This document shows, piece by piece, positions 1-14,800 of a DNA stretch of 64,000 nucleotides. The stretch's first letter is position 1, and every line of letters starts with the position of its first letter. Source of the DNA: Hybos culiciformis. Lineage: Eukaryota > Arthropoda > Insecta > Diptera > Hybotidae. Both the position numbers and the translations under genes were made by a program. Location: positions 11,247,376 to 11,311,375 of the forward strand of contig OZ023274.1 in assembly GCA_964007475.1 (NCBI GenBank), given 5' to 3'. The notes beneath the pieces are model-generated. The model searched no databases. It saw only the letters and a list, made by a program, of their open reading frames with translations, and was not told where the DNA came from.

Positions 1-3000
1 ATCTCATCTACCTCCTTACAGACTCAGTTATTGACGGGATCCATTTAACTTTATAAGAGAAAAACGAATTTTTTTCTTATTTGGAAAATGTCAAAAGCAG
101 ATTACCATTTTATGTTCATGAAAATTTTGTTAATGTTAATTTTTGGGTAGACTTAAATCAAAACAAAAAATAAATAAATTTACAATATTTTCATTTTAGT
201 TTCAAGCTACTCCTAATGCAATGCAAATTTTTATAATTGCCAAATATTATACTTCATAACTAACCTTAAAGGATTTGATTCAAAAAATTGTTATCTATGT
301 GGTTTCTTGAACCTTAAATGGAAAATGGAAATCAATGAAGCTTGAACCCTGGATTTCTTTTCTTAACATTTTTAAAACATTAATAATAACAAAATAGTTA
401 TTATAATCCGTAACGGTTGTACATACCTAGTATACCTAAATATATAATTTTAATAAATATTAAGGGGCACTTAATTGTAATTTTTTTTATTGTCAAAAAT
501 AAAAATCCGTAATGATTAATATTGTTTCTAGTTTGAATATTTTATTGAAAAAAAAAATTAATTTTATTTAATTTTAAATATTAAAATTGTGCATTATTTT
601 ATGCAAATACATACATATATATATAAACAATGAGCCAAAAAGCATTACAAATTTATGACTTTTTTTGACAGTTTTTCACAAAAAAAAAAATTTAAGTGAA
701 CAATTCGCATTTATATCTTTTTTATATATATGAGATAAAATCGAATGCATTTAAGTGATTTTCAAAAAAAAAAAAATTGACCTATGCTGACCTTTTTTTT
801 ATCCAGTATTAAAAAAAAAATTTATCTTTCTTATTTAAATATGTAATTTATTTAAATCACCCTCTTTTTTTTCTAATATCCTCTTTCACAATCAAATATG
901 TATAATATACAATACATTTTTGAAAAAATGAAAAATGAAAAAAAAAAATATATTATACATATCTATATATATTTTCGTGAAATTATTGACAGTAAGGGAG
1001 AAGTCAGTTCTTATGCTAAAAATATTTAAATTAATACTTCTTAGTTATTATTTTTCTTATAAAAGTAAATATTCCTTTTCTAGGCCTTGTCAAATTATTT
1101 TTGCAGTTAGTTTTCGACACTTACAAAAGTTTCCAAATGCTGAAATTAAGTTAAAAAAAAAAAAGTATAAATTTTTACCACTTTGAAACAATCTTAATTT
1201 AAAAAAAAAACTTTAAAAAACTCACTTAAATGGTTATTATAATAAAATCTAAATTATAGTTTTATAAAACAATTTCATGGTTTTTTTTCTTCAGTTATAA
1301 TAAAAAATAAAAAAAAATTTAAAATATAGTTTTCTAAGCTCACTATAGAACTTGTGGAAGACAATTTTTTCTCATGGTCTACGTCTAGGATCTAAAACTA
1401 AAAAAATTAAATTTGTATTCAATTTCATGACTTTTCTTTTGAATTGTCAACAAGCGTGCGCCATGTAGTTTTTTAATTGTTAATTGTCTTCACTATTTAA
1501 GTCAAAAATGTAAAATTCTGATCTTATTTCTCTTATGTTTATAGTTCCTATACCAATCATGTAAATTTCTGAATACATAATAACAAGGATTCATGATATT
1601 GTAATTCTAAACAAATTCGAAAGTCCCTTGAAACAAACATTAAATGTCACATACAAATAGTGAGCTTAGAAAACTACGAGAATTGAAATATTATAATTCA
1701 CAAATTTAAATAAAACTGAAAATAAACATAGCAAAAATAAAAACATAATAATTTAAAAATATTATATACACACAATAATATTAACTTATGATAATAAAAC
1801 AAAAATATAATAAATAAATATAAAACAAAAAACATATTTCAAAAAAGAAAAATAAAATAAAAATAAAACACAATTTAAATAAAAAAATAAAAAAAATATA
1901 TATATAATATAAAATAATAATATTTTTAAGGAGTAATAAAAAAATAGTTTAAGGCAAATGATGAATTTTAAGTACCTTTAATGAGCAAAAAAAAATCAAA
2001 AAAGATCATGTGAACATATTTCCATGTATCTTCTCTTTTCAACAAAAATATTAAAATATTTATAAAAAAAAAAAATAAAAATTACAAATTATTATTACAT
2101 AATTTACAATATTATATATATAATATACATATATTTAAATAAATATATATGTTTATATATATTTTTTAGTATGTAAGATGTAAAATTTTAGACTTTTAAT
2201 GTAATAAAAAAAAAAAAATCAAATTTCAAAATTATTATCTTTATTTTTTTATTTAGTATATCTTTTTATTAATATTATTTAAAAAATTTATTTTTTTTTT
2301 ATTTTCATCTTATATTATTTTTGAATTTATTCTACAAGATAATAAATCATTTGGCGGCGCTTTATTTTATTAAAAATAAAAAAAATATTCCCGCCAAAGT
2401 GGGAAAAACTTAAAGAACACTGAAAAAAAAAATTGTTGTTAAATATTTTGACAACAATTGTAGGGAAAAAAATTTTGTTTGTTACAACTACTAATTTTGT
2501 GTTTATTTCTATCTCGAAAATTATGGTTATATCTTAAAAAGTAAAAAAACAAACATATTAAAAAAAAAGTATTGATTTTAAAAGAAAATAATATGTTTTT
2601 TTTTCCTCTCCACAAAATTTCTACAATATTTCAAATTTCCTTTTTATAAGAATGAAAATAAATTTTTTTTTTATTAAATTACCAATAAGAAAAAAAAATT
2701 TATATATTTTTTTTTATTCGTCTTCTTCGAGATTCAATTAATCTATATATATATATAAATGTATAATAATATTCAATTTGATTGAAAATAAAAAAAAAAA
2801 ACAAAAATTCGAATTATCTGAATAGCTTTCTTGTTTTTTTTTTTTTGGCATTCCTCCATCATCGTGCGTACTATACACACAGAACAGAACAGCATTAAAG
2901 TGCTGAAGAAAATTATTACATAGGAATTTTATTTTTTTTTGTGTTTTCATAAAAATTTATGTGTACCCGATGTACCAAACAAAAGGACAAAATATATATA

Positions 3001-6000
3001 AATAAATCTTCGTATTATAATTTAAGCTTTAAAATAAAGTAAATTTTTATCATGCGTGATTTATAAAAAAAAAAAAATAAATAAATAATAATAATAATAA
3101 TAAAAAAAAAATTATATTATGAACAAGGAGTATAGAAAACATGAAGGAAAGCTTTAGTCCTTATACAGAATATTAAATCACTGAAGTATAAAATTTTGCA
3201 AGGAAAAAAAAAATCAAATAAAACCACAAATAAAAATCAGTAAAAAACAAAAATTATTTCGTTTTTTTTTTTTTTATTTTTTGATTTCCTTACATAATAA
3301 CAAAATTTTATTTCTTTATTTTGGATTTTTTTTTTTTTTGCGAAATTGTTAACATTGTTAACTCTCGCATTTTTTTTTTTTATTTAATAAAAAAAAATAA
3401 ATAAATTGTTGTTTGGATTTTTTTTTTTTTTTTTTTTCTTTTTTCATTCATTCATTTTTTAAGTTAATAATATATGTCATTTTTTATTCGGCTAAATTAT
3501 CGAGGTTCAATTTACTAGGCTTTGGCGTATTATCAAATCCAAAAAAAAAAAACTGATGAAAATTACATTTCTGATTATTATTTTCCCCAATCGATTTTTT
3601 GATTGACTTGAAGTCTGTGAAGCAATTACAAACTTGAAATAATTCGTTTATTACTATGATTGTTCTATGCCACACTATTAGTTAATGAAAGCATACTATT
3701 GCATTTCATAATGTTAATTTTTTCAAATAATTTTTAATGCCTGTTACTCTACGAAGCTATACCGATTCATACAGTATTAATTATTCAAACAGACCCAACA
3801 TGTAATGTAATTTCATTTCTGAGATTTATAAAAAATACAACGAAAGCGAAATAACAAAATAAAATATATTGAAAAAACATCTATCTGTCAGTCTTATTTG
3901 GTACACACAATGTGTAAATTTCCTCCTTATTACTTTTAGTATTTGCAAAAGAAAAGATAAATTTTTTTTATTCACTTCGGCTAAAAATCTTTTTCAAAAC
4001 AAGTTCACTTCATTATAAATATAAGTTTTCAAGAAAAAATGCAGAAATATATAAACTTCAAAATTTTCATTATACATAAACAATTTTATTAACGAAATTA
4101 TATTGCAGATACCTATTTAAAGTTAAATTTTTCTCTAATTGATGTACACAGCTATGTGCATTTCCGAATTTTTTATATTGCATTTTTGAGAGGAAAAAAA
4201 AGAATATTACCTCTTGCTCCTAACAACTTATGTCACACTTATAAATAACATTTAAAGAAAAATTAAAAAACCAAGTCTACAGAAAAATAAATAAATTTGT
4301 TCAAGAACAGAGCTTTAGGTTTAATTTACATTTTTTCATAACCATCTAACTTCAAAGAAGTGCATTATTAGTTTTTCTTTTTTTTTTTATGTTTTTTAAT
4401 AAAAGAAATGTATTCGTGCGAGAAAAATTTGCTAAAAAAATTTTTTTTTTTTTAAGAAAAATCAATATTCAGACCATACTAGCAAAACAAAAAATAAAAT
4501 TCTTTTTTTTTTTGTTTGATGCTGGTAGTATGCCGCCAAGTTTGACAGAAAAAAGAAATGGGTTCATATAAATTAAGAATTCTTTTTTTTAACTTAAGAT
4601 AAATATACCTTTTTTTTTTTTTGCTAAAATGTCTTTATATTTAGATGTTAGATGTTGTGATTCACAGAAAAATTAACTTTCTTTAAGTAATTTTTTTAAG
4701 CTGCAAAAACGTGATAATAGAAGTCTTTGGTCGCATGACAACATAGAAAGCTTATTCAGTGGTGGTCATCTAAATATCAGGGCATTCAACATTTCCACGT
4801 TATTTATAAAATTTTGAATTTATGTTTTTTAAATTTTGGACGTAATAAATAATCGAGTTAAAGGGGCCGGTTTGAATAGTTTTCCAGGCCGGATCAAATT
4901 AATTAAATTATATATATGTATTCAGAAATCGAAAATGGTAACCTTACAATTTTATACGCAAATAAATTTAAGTTCATATAACTAAACAAAGTCCCCAAAA
5001 AGGAAAATAAAATTATTAATAATCTTCCGATATGCATTTAGTGCAAACCAAATAACTCAATCAATACTATCTCAAAATTCAGATGTAGCAAAATAATTGA
5101 AAAATTTTCAGGATTTTTTCATACTTAATATTTATTTATTTTTTTTGCAGAGGAAAATTTTTCTTCTTTTTTTTTTTAGACAAACGACGACGATAAAAAA
5201 AATGAAAAAAAAAAGGAAATAATTTTTTTGAAATTTTCGGGATAAGGGAATTTAATAATCGTAAAAAAAAAGTTATAGAAGCAAAAATAAAAAAAAAAAA
5301 GGTTTTTTGGGGAGAATTTTTTTTTTTAATTTTTATAAGAAGAAAAAATTTATATATTAAAACCTATGAACACAAAAAAAAAATCAGCTTTAATACGTAG
5401 TGGTTTTAATTAGGGAAAGCTTTTGTTATAAAATATGTACCGAAAGAAAAATTAATTTGGCTTTTTTTTTTCTCGTTTTTCTTTTATTTTTTATTTTTTT
5501 ATATAAATATATTTTCTTCGTTCTTAATGTTTGGGCAAAAGGATACCTAATTAAAAAGCAAATTTATTTATTCTTTGCTCTTTGTACTTGAAGGCTCTAA
5601 AAGATAAAAAAAAAAAAAATGAATACTTCAAAATTTTCAATATTTAATTCAAATTAATATTTTTTAAGCAGATTTAATTATATTTAAATTTTAGGGCGAC
5701 CTCTTTATGACTTTTATTTTTAAAGTATATTTTGGCAGGATATTTTGGTTTTTTTTTTCTCTCTTTCTAATTGTTTTCCTTAATTTAAATTTAATTGCAA
5801 AGTAAAGAATTTTTCTTAATATTTATGATTAACATTATGTTTTTTACTCCACGAAATGCTTAACTAACCAGACAAATATAACAAGTATATTTTGAAAGCA
5901 AAACCATCCAGAAAACATTTTTTCCACCCATATAAAAAAATTTCAACAATTTCTATAATTTAATGTCAATATTGCAATTTCCATACTGTTCTATGTAATA

Positions 6001-8029
6001 CTATCAATATTGATTGCAACTTCTATATAATACTATCTACACCATATAATTTCATGTCTAAAATTTTTGTAATATTATTGTCAGATCAATTCAAAATATA
6101 ATAACCCTTTTTGACAATATCTAATATGGCTACAAATTAGTCATTATTCAACATAAAATTACTAAATATATATACTTTTTATTTTAATAAAAAATTCCAT
6201 TTGAAACAAGCTAACACTAATAAAATATAAATTATATGAAATTTATTTAATAACTTTTTTTTTCTTCATTTTTTTTTTCTGAATTTTTTATTTTCAGAAG
6301 GAAGAAAAAAATAATTTTTTTTTTTTTTTGCTAGAAAATAAACTAAATTTAATATAAAAAAAAAAAAAAACAAAAAATATACATAAATATAAAAAATATA
6401 ATATATGTATGTACCACATTTTAATATTACCTTAGAATATTACAACATTTGTTTTGCTTAGACGCAAGATGAACTACTTGTGTCTAGAAGAACAACAAAA
6501 AAAAAAAACAAAAAACAAGATAAGAAAAAGAAATATATATGAAATCTATGTATGTAAATAGAAACAAATTTATATATAATTTTTTTTTCTTTTAATATAA
6601 GTAGATACATGACAATTTCATGTATGAAAGCTGTACATGACTTATTTGATGTCCTTTTTTTTCCTAAATTATGTATGTGTATACTGTATAATATACATTG
6701 TAGAATCATCTATACATATTTTGTTATCTTTTCACTTTCACTTTTCTTTAAGAAGCTTTATTTTTTTATATATTTTTTTTTTTGCTTTATTAATAGTTTG
6801 GTTTAGTTATAAAAGACAATATTAAAGAGTTGGGGTATCATTTTATTTATTTCCTAATTAAATTAGTATTTGTTATTTTTAATATTCTAATGCATTCGAC
6901 ATTGCAAATGAAAATAGCGATTAATAATTATTTAGTATAAATATCAAGAAGAGAAGACAGAAACTTAAACGTACATTGTGAGCTTGCTGATTAATGAAAA
7001 CGAAAAAATTCAGTTTCATAAGCTATCGTCAAAATTAGAATTAGTACCTGCTTGAAGTTTTTGGAATACTATTTTCAAATTAAGAATTTCAATATTTGCC
7101 TTTAATAGTCATGATTATTTCAAAAGAACAAAAATAGGGCTATTATTTAAATTTGAAGCAATGCAATTTAAGGGGCAAAAAAAAAACATCAAAAGAATAT
7201 TATTTGTATTATTATATTATTTTTCTTATTATGTAGAATTTTCACATGCATAACACAATTCGTCCTATTTTTCAAAAGCAAAATGATAATATTCATTATT
7301 ATTTTTTTTTTTTTTTTAGACGTGAATATGAGTGAAAAACGTAAATATAAAGTACTACATTTGTATTGATATCTCATGAGTCCTTTTCTTATACATATAT
7401 CCTTTATTTACATCAAATACAAAAAATAAAATTATCAAAATAAGAATTCCACGTAATATGATTACATACTACGGTATAACTTTCTTTTCCTTTTTTGTTA
7501 TATGTTTATTATATTTTATTTTTATTCTCTTGACTCGGATATAAACAAAACTTAAAGAATGCAACATAAAAATGTTTTTTTTTTTCAAGTTCAATTCTAT
7601 GTACAGTACACATAATACCTAACATGAAAATTACAATGCATTATTGCTACATTTTTATAGATATACAATTATATACTTTAAGAATAAAGCATTATATAAA
7701 TACATAAATGATATGTCCCCTATAATATTATGCAATTAGATAAATTAATGATTAGTGGATAAATAATAATGACTGTATAGCAAAAAATTAAATTCAACCA
7801 CCTATAAATTTTGAAATACTCAAGAAGTTTTTTTTTTTATTAAGAAAATTAATTGAAAAAATGAATTAGAATGCGGGAAATAATATTTTTTGATCATGTT
7901 ATAATTATAGTTTCATGTTAAAAAAATCTTAAAAATTAGATGGTATGATTTTACTTTTTTAAATCTCATTTATATCGATGAAAATATCGGAAACTTTAAA
8001 CAAACGAAGGATCAAATATTTCTGGGTGG
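1..8029. other. Gene desert: A/T-rich DNA, no gene seen
   Basis: Dense A and T homopolymers and ATA or TATA simple repeats (for example an ATA tract at about 3079-3102). All ORFs are short and rich in Lys, Asn, Phe or Ile. No splice-supported coding exon was found. Confidence 0.7.
2351..2398. promoter_or_regulatory. Facing pair of E2F-like sites
   Basis: tttggcggcgc on one side and ttcccgccaaa on the other form a GC-rich inverted pair in otherwise A/T-rich DNA. TTCCCGCCAAA matches the E2F/DP consensus. No gene start is visible nearby. Confidence 0.25.
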
Positions 8030-8034
8030 CTTTT

Positions 8035-8508
8035 TTATTCAACTTATATTTATGTTTTAGAAAATACGGACGATTGGAAATTTAATTTAATCATATAAGA
8101 AACAAAATACAAAAAATTTTGACTGACTTTAGTAACAAACGTTGACCACAAAATTTCTTATCTAAATTATAATTCCTTATCTGTGTACAAAACAAAAAAT
8201 GGCAAAAAAATATTTTCAATTATTTTTTGGTAATTAATTAGCTTCAGTTCGATAACGAATTATTAGCTTTCTTATTCAACTTATATTCATGTTTTAGAAA
8301 ATACGGACGATTGGAAATTTAATTTAATAATATAAGAAACAAAATACAAAAAATTTCGACTGACTTTAGTAACAAACGTTGACCACAAAATTTCTTATCT
8401 AAATTATAATTCCTTATCTGTGTACAAAACAAAAAATGGCAAAAAAATATTTTCAATTATTTTTTGGTAATTAATTAGCTTCAGTTCGATAACGAATTAT
8501 TAACTTTT
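8035..8508. repeat. Two-copy tandem duplication, unit 237 bp
   Basis: Copy 1 (8035-8271) and copy 2 (8272-8508) abut directly and differ at only about three internal positions (tatttatg/tattcatg, atcatataa/ataatataa, ttttgactg/tttcgactg) plus the last few bases. The near-identity implies a recent duplication. There is no coding sequence in the unit. Confidence 0.85.
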
Positions 8509-11500
8509 TTTTCATTAGTTTAAATTAAAAAAAAAAAAAAATACATATCTATCATATTAGCTAGAGTATAATCCTGAATATATATATAGTTTTTTTTTTC
8601 AAAACCTAGAATATAAAATTGATTATACACTGAGGCAAAAAAAAAAGTTATATTTATAAAAATATATTCTATTTTTCTTTTTGGTTTTTATCTAAATATG
8701 ATTTCAATTTATCGATTTTTAGTTTTAAATCCAATTATTTGAAGTAAGTATTACTACAAATTAAATTCTATTATAAATTTCTCAAAATTTTTTTTTTTTT
8801 TTTTCAAAACATAAAATGAAATTGAATCTTAAAAACTTCAGTATTATATACAGAGGCCTAAGCATCTCATTTAAGGGCAGCGTATTTTTCAGTAGCTCTT
8901 CAATGCCTCTCCAAATATCAACCTTGTGTATACTTGTGATAGATTTTCGGTGGGGTGACGTTTCATCATGTGATCAATATGTAACGTTAATATATTTTAT
9001 TTAAGGCATAGAATCAATTGACTTTGTTCCAAAACAATAAAATATAACTTGCTATTCACTCAATTAAAACATATGTATATAATGGAATTTTTACGCTTTC
9101 TTAAGGTATCAAGGATTACCCAGTAGTCAAACATTCACTTGAATTTACTGTTTACAGAAGAAACATATTTTTCATTTATAATATGCCATCATGAAGGTAG
9201 ATATCCTTTAAATTTCTATAATAACAACAATTTAGATCCATGGTTTCTCTGTTTGGTATTAAATTATTTGTACATACTTATATAATTTTTTTTTTCTCAA
9301 ATATTTTATATACTAATTTTTTTTTTTTTTTTTACTATACATATTTTATATTATTACTTTTTGTTATACCTAAGGGAGATTGAAAATTACATTTACATTT
9401 TTCCATATATGAATCGCCAAAGAAAATATATTTTGAAAAAATTTTCCTTGAGTTGTATAATAACTTTAAAAGAGTTTTTCTTTTGGTTTTTGTGGTTCCT
9501 ATAGTTTGTAAATATAGAAATATATATAGTACTTATACGTAATATTTTTGTAGCAAATGAAGCTTAAAAATAAAATATAATTTAATTTAAGTCCACTTTA
9601 TACCTGCAATAAGTTCTATATATGAAAAAAAAATTAATTTAAATTTTTTTTTTAACTTTTGAAAAAAATCTACAAATCATTTAAAATCCAATCATCGATC
9701 CTGAATAATTTATATACCTACACATAATATGTAGATGAAAATCTTGATTATAAGCTAAATATTCAACTGAAATTTTCCTGTTTTCCGGTGAAATAGATTT
9801 TTGATTCTTTTTTCTTATTTATCTGGAAAAATATATGTATCTTCTTGTATGTATACAGAGATATTGAAAACGTCAGTAACAGAGCTTTAACAAAATCAAA
9901 AAAAAGTTGACTAAAATTTCCATGAACAGATAAATATAAATTTAAAAAGAAAACTAAAAAAAAAAATTGTTTTTGGGGTGAGTGATAAAAATGGGTTTAA
10001 CCAGTAAAATATTCGTATAAAATAATGATAAAATTATAGGTATATATATATGTAAAAAGTATATATATATCATTCTCCAACACCCTAAATTTGATATATC
10101 CTCCCATGTTAAACATTTTTTTTTTTTATTTTTAATAATTCTCTTAAAAAAAATAAAATTATTAGGTACCTAAGCATTTGAACTAAATTGGTTTTCTTTT
10201 TCTTTAATTGATAAAAATTATTGATATTTAACCTACAAGCGCACGCATAAAAAATTTTCCTCAAAAAAAAAAAGAAAGAAAGAAAAAACAAAAAAAAAAA
10301 CTAAAACTAAAATTATATTTTTCTTTAAATATTTTATAATTATTAGTTTTTCATATTTTGAATTTTTATTATAATGAAAGCCTAATAAAAATTACCCACA
10401 AAATACAACTCCCGTGTCATTCAAAAAGTTGTTATAAAAATATGTTTTTTTTGTCGTAGTAATAGCAAGTTTTTCTGTTTATTTTAAATACAGGTTTTAT
10501 TTTTGTTTATCAAAAATTAACTCTGGACAAGTCGGTCTGTTCAAATTCTTAACTTAATACACTTATTTTATTAGAAATTAGAATTGAATTGAATTTGAGA
10601 GCTTGAATTTATTTATTGGTAAACTTTATCAGATACTGAATGTATGGTGTGAAAAATAATTTACATATAGCTCGAATACAATATAAAAGAGGGCTGACTC
10701 AGTTTAAAAAATATACTTTAATACTTTAATATTTAAACAGAATAATTTGAGATTTATGTTTCTGTCAAAAAATTTACCTGTTGTTACCAAAATTGTTAAA
10801 ATAAAGTTTTCGTTAACCTGTTTAACCTGTCAACGGCGGAATTACAAATTTATTAATATCATGTATACAAACCCTTTAAATTATTTAACATCATTTTGAA
10901 ATTAAAATGACATTTAATTTGTTAAAAAGAAAATTATTGAATTTTTTGTTTTTTTTTTTTTTTTTTTTTAACTTAAAAATTCAATGTTTTGAAAATAACC
11001 AAAATAATGTAAATATAAAGGGGAGAAATTACATATACGTACAATAAATTATTATTTTTTTTCTTTTTGGTATTTAAGTTATACCTAGATATATATTTTT
11101 ATTATTTTTATTTACTTTAAAGTGACACCTGCTGGGTTTCCAAATATAAATTTTTCTATTGTTATACTATTGCAGCCTTATTAATATGGGTTATGTCTTT
11201 TTCTTTCATTTCAATTTATTTTTAAAAACAAATTTTTACACAAATGTCCTTTTTTAATAGTGAAAAAAAAAAATCGTTACATTATTGTAATTGTATTTAG
11301 TTTTTGTTCAAAGTTGAAATAAAAAAAAAATTTGTTAAATTTTGAATTTAGTAATAAAACAGCGATCGAACAAACTAAGTTCCAATTGTAATTATTGAAT
11401 ATTTTTAAAAATATTTGTGCCTACCTATTTTAACCATAAAATTTATGCTAAACATTTCATCAAAGTAATATAGTGCTAGGTCTTAAACATGAACTGTACG

Positions 11501-11670
11501 ATTTAACAAATGCAGGTATAAATAATATTTCCCCATGCAACATTCCATAAATTTTCAACATACCTATTTTTGAAAGAAAAAAACTAATTTTACATAGAAA
11601 ATAAGTGTGATAGCTTTATATTGTAATCAATCCAGTCATCAATATATCAACTCTTACTTCAGTCATGCTT
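8509..11670. other. Non-coding A/T-rich DNA
   Basis: The only compositionally different patch is about 8845-8990, with a 62-codon open frame of mixed composition that I cannot assign. The rest is A/T-rich without visible structure. Confidence 0.6.
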
Positions 11671-11870
11671 TGTCGGCCGTCATGGTGTAGTGGTATTGCC
11701 ATTATCCTGCGGCGTGTTCGTTCGTGGGTTCGATTCCCACCTCGGACTGGAATTTGTGTCAATTTTTTAATTTGTCTCATAAATAAAGATAATTTATATA
11801 AAAATTTTAGAAATTTCTTGACCTTATCTCTAAGTTCAATACACAATGTTTGCATACCCACTTGATGTTG
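11671..11870 (+). mobile_element. tRNA-derived SINE (Pol III A and B boxes)
   Basis: A box TGGTGTAGTGG (11683-11693) and a perfect B box GGTTCGATTCC (11727-11737) sit at tRNA-like spacing. The T arm GTGGG/CCCAC pairs perfectly, but the 7 bases before the A box do not pair with the 3' CTCGGAC and no anticodon arm forms. It is therefore a tRNA-derived SINE head rather than a working tRNA gene. The AT-rich body runs on for perhaps 120 bp; its 3' end is approximate. The antisense frame gives the Arg/His-rich peptide GNRTHERTRRRIMAIPLHHD, an artefact often seen in insect protein predictions. Confidence 0.7.
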
Positions 11871-14800
11871 ATCTCTAAAGTCTTTTGCTATACTTTAAAA
11901 AAAAATTCAAATATTTATTAAAAATAGAATTTTTAAATAGAATACTCTATTTAAAATCTTGTTTGTTAAATACTCCTACTCAGGGCGGCAAATTTTTGAA
12001 TACCAAACTATCATCATATGTTTTTTTTTTTGATGGATTATTATGTACACATTTCCAATAGGAGTGTTTGAAATAAGACAACAAAATTAAAATTAAAATT
12101 TTATATTATCATGAAGGTTACCGAATATTAAAAAAAAAAAAAATCTATATAAAGTCCTTTATAAAATTAAAAAGATAATATGATAGTAAGAAAATTATAC
12201 AGGAGAATTTTATTCTTTTTTCTAGTATGGGGAGGGAAAAAAAATAAGTAATAAAATTTTACCTAATTTTATTTTTTGATTAAAAAAAAATTATTTTTCT
12301 TTTTTATGTATCCAAATTGTGGAGGAAGAAATTAATTTTTTAAGGGCAATAATGACATTTGTATTTGTATATACACACTTTTTTCTTTACATATTTTCAA
12401 GAATGCTACTGTATAATTAAAGTGCGTGATTTTAAAGCATTAACTCTATATAAGAAAAACGGAAAAGAAATAGCTTAATTTTTCATTGGGTTTCTAATTA
12501 TACATTAAATTTAAGTTTTTTTTATTTATTTTTATTTTTTTTTTATTTTAAATAAATTCAATATATAATTAGATAAAAAAAAAGCGATGAATTTAATTTT
12601 GAAAATACATAAAATAAAATAAAGTAAAAGTATCGTTATAAGAATAGTACTATTAGGAACAAGGGTGTATATTATAGAACCTGAAGCTATTATGATGTCT
12701 TGGTTACCAAATTAGGCTCACGCTCTATTAACCGTGTTTTGCTTTTGTAAAAATTTAAATATTTTAAAATTTATTGCTTATTTCAAAGGAAGTAAAGTAT
12801 TATAGGTAGTTGCATTCAAATTTTATTTATCTTACTGGTCCGTAGATTATCATAGAAAACCAAGCTGAATGGGTAGACTAGTTCCGATTGTATTAAAAAA
12901 AAAAAAGTTTAAAGTTAATAGACTTTTCAAAATGATAAAAAAGTTTACAAAACTTAAATTAATTTTGAAATGAGTTCTCGATCTAACACAGTCACATTAA
13001 AATGTAAAATACATAATATATTATTATGTATATAAGTACATGTTATATTCTAAAAAATTTCAAATTCATTATAAATATTGGTCATTTTTACAATACACTT
13101 CTTTTTTTTTTTTTTTTGGAATATTTATAACGAAAAAATCAGATATAAATTATACATATATAAAATCGTACAAATATATTGTATACGAAAAAAAAAAAAA
13201 GTATATAAAAATGTTATAAAATACATTATTATTATTTATTCCTTTTCTGTTTTTTTTTTTGTATTATTTTTGGTGTCCCTCATTAAATTACATATTTTTC
13301 TCTAACAAAATTTTCCTCTAACCATTTTTAACCATTTACATGCGTAAAATATAAATTTTTTTTTTATACCATCATCATACATAAATATGTATATATACAT
13401 ATAGTATGTATGTACGCATCATAATTAGAAAAAATGAAAATAAAAAAAAAAAATAAAATAAAATTCTACGAAAATATAATTTTTTTTTTTTTATTTCTTT
13501 CTGCAACCAAAAAATATTATTTTATATTTATATTTTTCTATAATTTTTATATTTTTAATAAAAAAAAAAAAAAAAAAAATTATGCGTATTTAATGTTTTT
13601 AATAACATTCTATGTCCAAAATATATGTATACAATATAATGTCGACATTGGTCATACATAGGATTCATAATATTTATACAATCAATCGTACAGATGTTTA
13701 GAGTGTTCCAAAAAAAAAAAAAAATTAAAAAGAAAATTTTCTTAATTATTTTTTTTTTTACTTTATACAGGTCTTGTCTTAACTTTGTTAGACTCAGAAA
13801 CAGTGGTTTCTTAAATTTTTTATTTGAACATATCGCCTGCTCAGAAATGAAACAACGTATAATGAAAAGTATAGTTTCGAGTAATTTGAATTTAAAGATT
13901 TGAAAATTTAAAAAAACGTATGAAAAAATATCAAGTAGCGTACAATTTTCATCTAAAAAACACATTTTAATCAACATTAAGAATATTGCAAAGTAGTTGT
14001 ACTTATAAAATCGAGTACGAGGAATCGAATGGTGCAATTGTCAAATAATGACGTATAAATGTCATACATTGTTTCATTTCTCAGCAGATGATATTATTTT
14101 CTACAAGAAGATCATACTTTTTACCAAAAAAAAAAAATTCTTAAAACAAGTATTTGAATGAACTTTTGAATCAATATTAAGATATTAATCCACTTTTAGA
14201 TGCAAAATCTTTTTTCTGACAGGACCCAAAACTGTGAATAGGTCGCTAATATAGGAATCGCAAAACCACTCTAAATTATATATTTTATTAGCTTTTTTTT
14301 TGAAGCCAAGTACAAAAAGTTAATTCTGTATTTTTGAAAATAAAAAAAAAAAAAATAAAAAGAAAAAAAAAATATATATTTCTGATTAAATGAGATATGA
14401 ACAATTTGTGACACTCTCATATATCATATATAAGCTTTGACTACCTTTGACACCACCAAAAGCTGGTAAATGAAATGAGAAAAAAAAAAAAAAAATGAAA
14501 ATAAATTTATAAAATAAAAATATAAGTCTTGTTTTTATTTTTTTTTTTTTTTTTTGAACAAATACATAGCCAAGGACTTTAATTTTGGTGTTTTTTTTTT
14601 TTCATACTTAAATATCCTGCCATTTTTTTTTTTTTTTTTTTTTTTTCAAAAAAAATTTATACATACTTGCAAAAAATAAATTGAGATTTTTTTTTTTGGA
14701 AAATGAATTCAAAAAAAAAAATTACCGAGAAAAAAAAGGGGAGCCATGTGGTGATGATAAAATTTAGTGTAGTGCTGAGCCAAACAAAAAAAAGAAAACA

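Noticed and set aside
11673..11747. Functional tRNA gene
   Set aside because: A and B boxes are present, but the acceptor strands do not pair and no anticodon stem can be drawn.
11616..11861. Minus-strand ORF giving an Arg/His-rich peptide (GNRTHERTRRRIMAIPLHHD)
   Set aside because: It is the antisense translation of the tRNA-derived SINE head, a known source of false protein predictions.
13555..14037. 160-codon minus-strand ORF, the longest in the first 28 kb
   Set aside because: Rich in Phe/Lys/Ile, begins in MITE copy A and ends in a poly-T tract; there is no domain, and the near-identical copy B has no matching open frame of that length.
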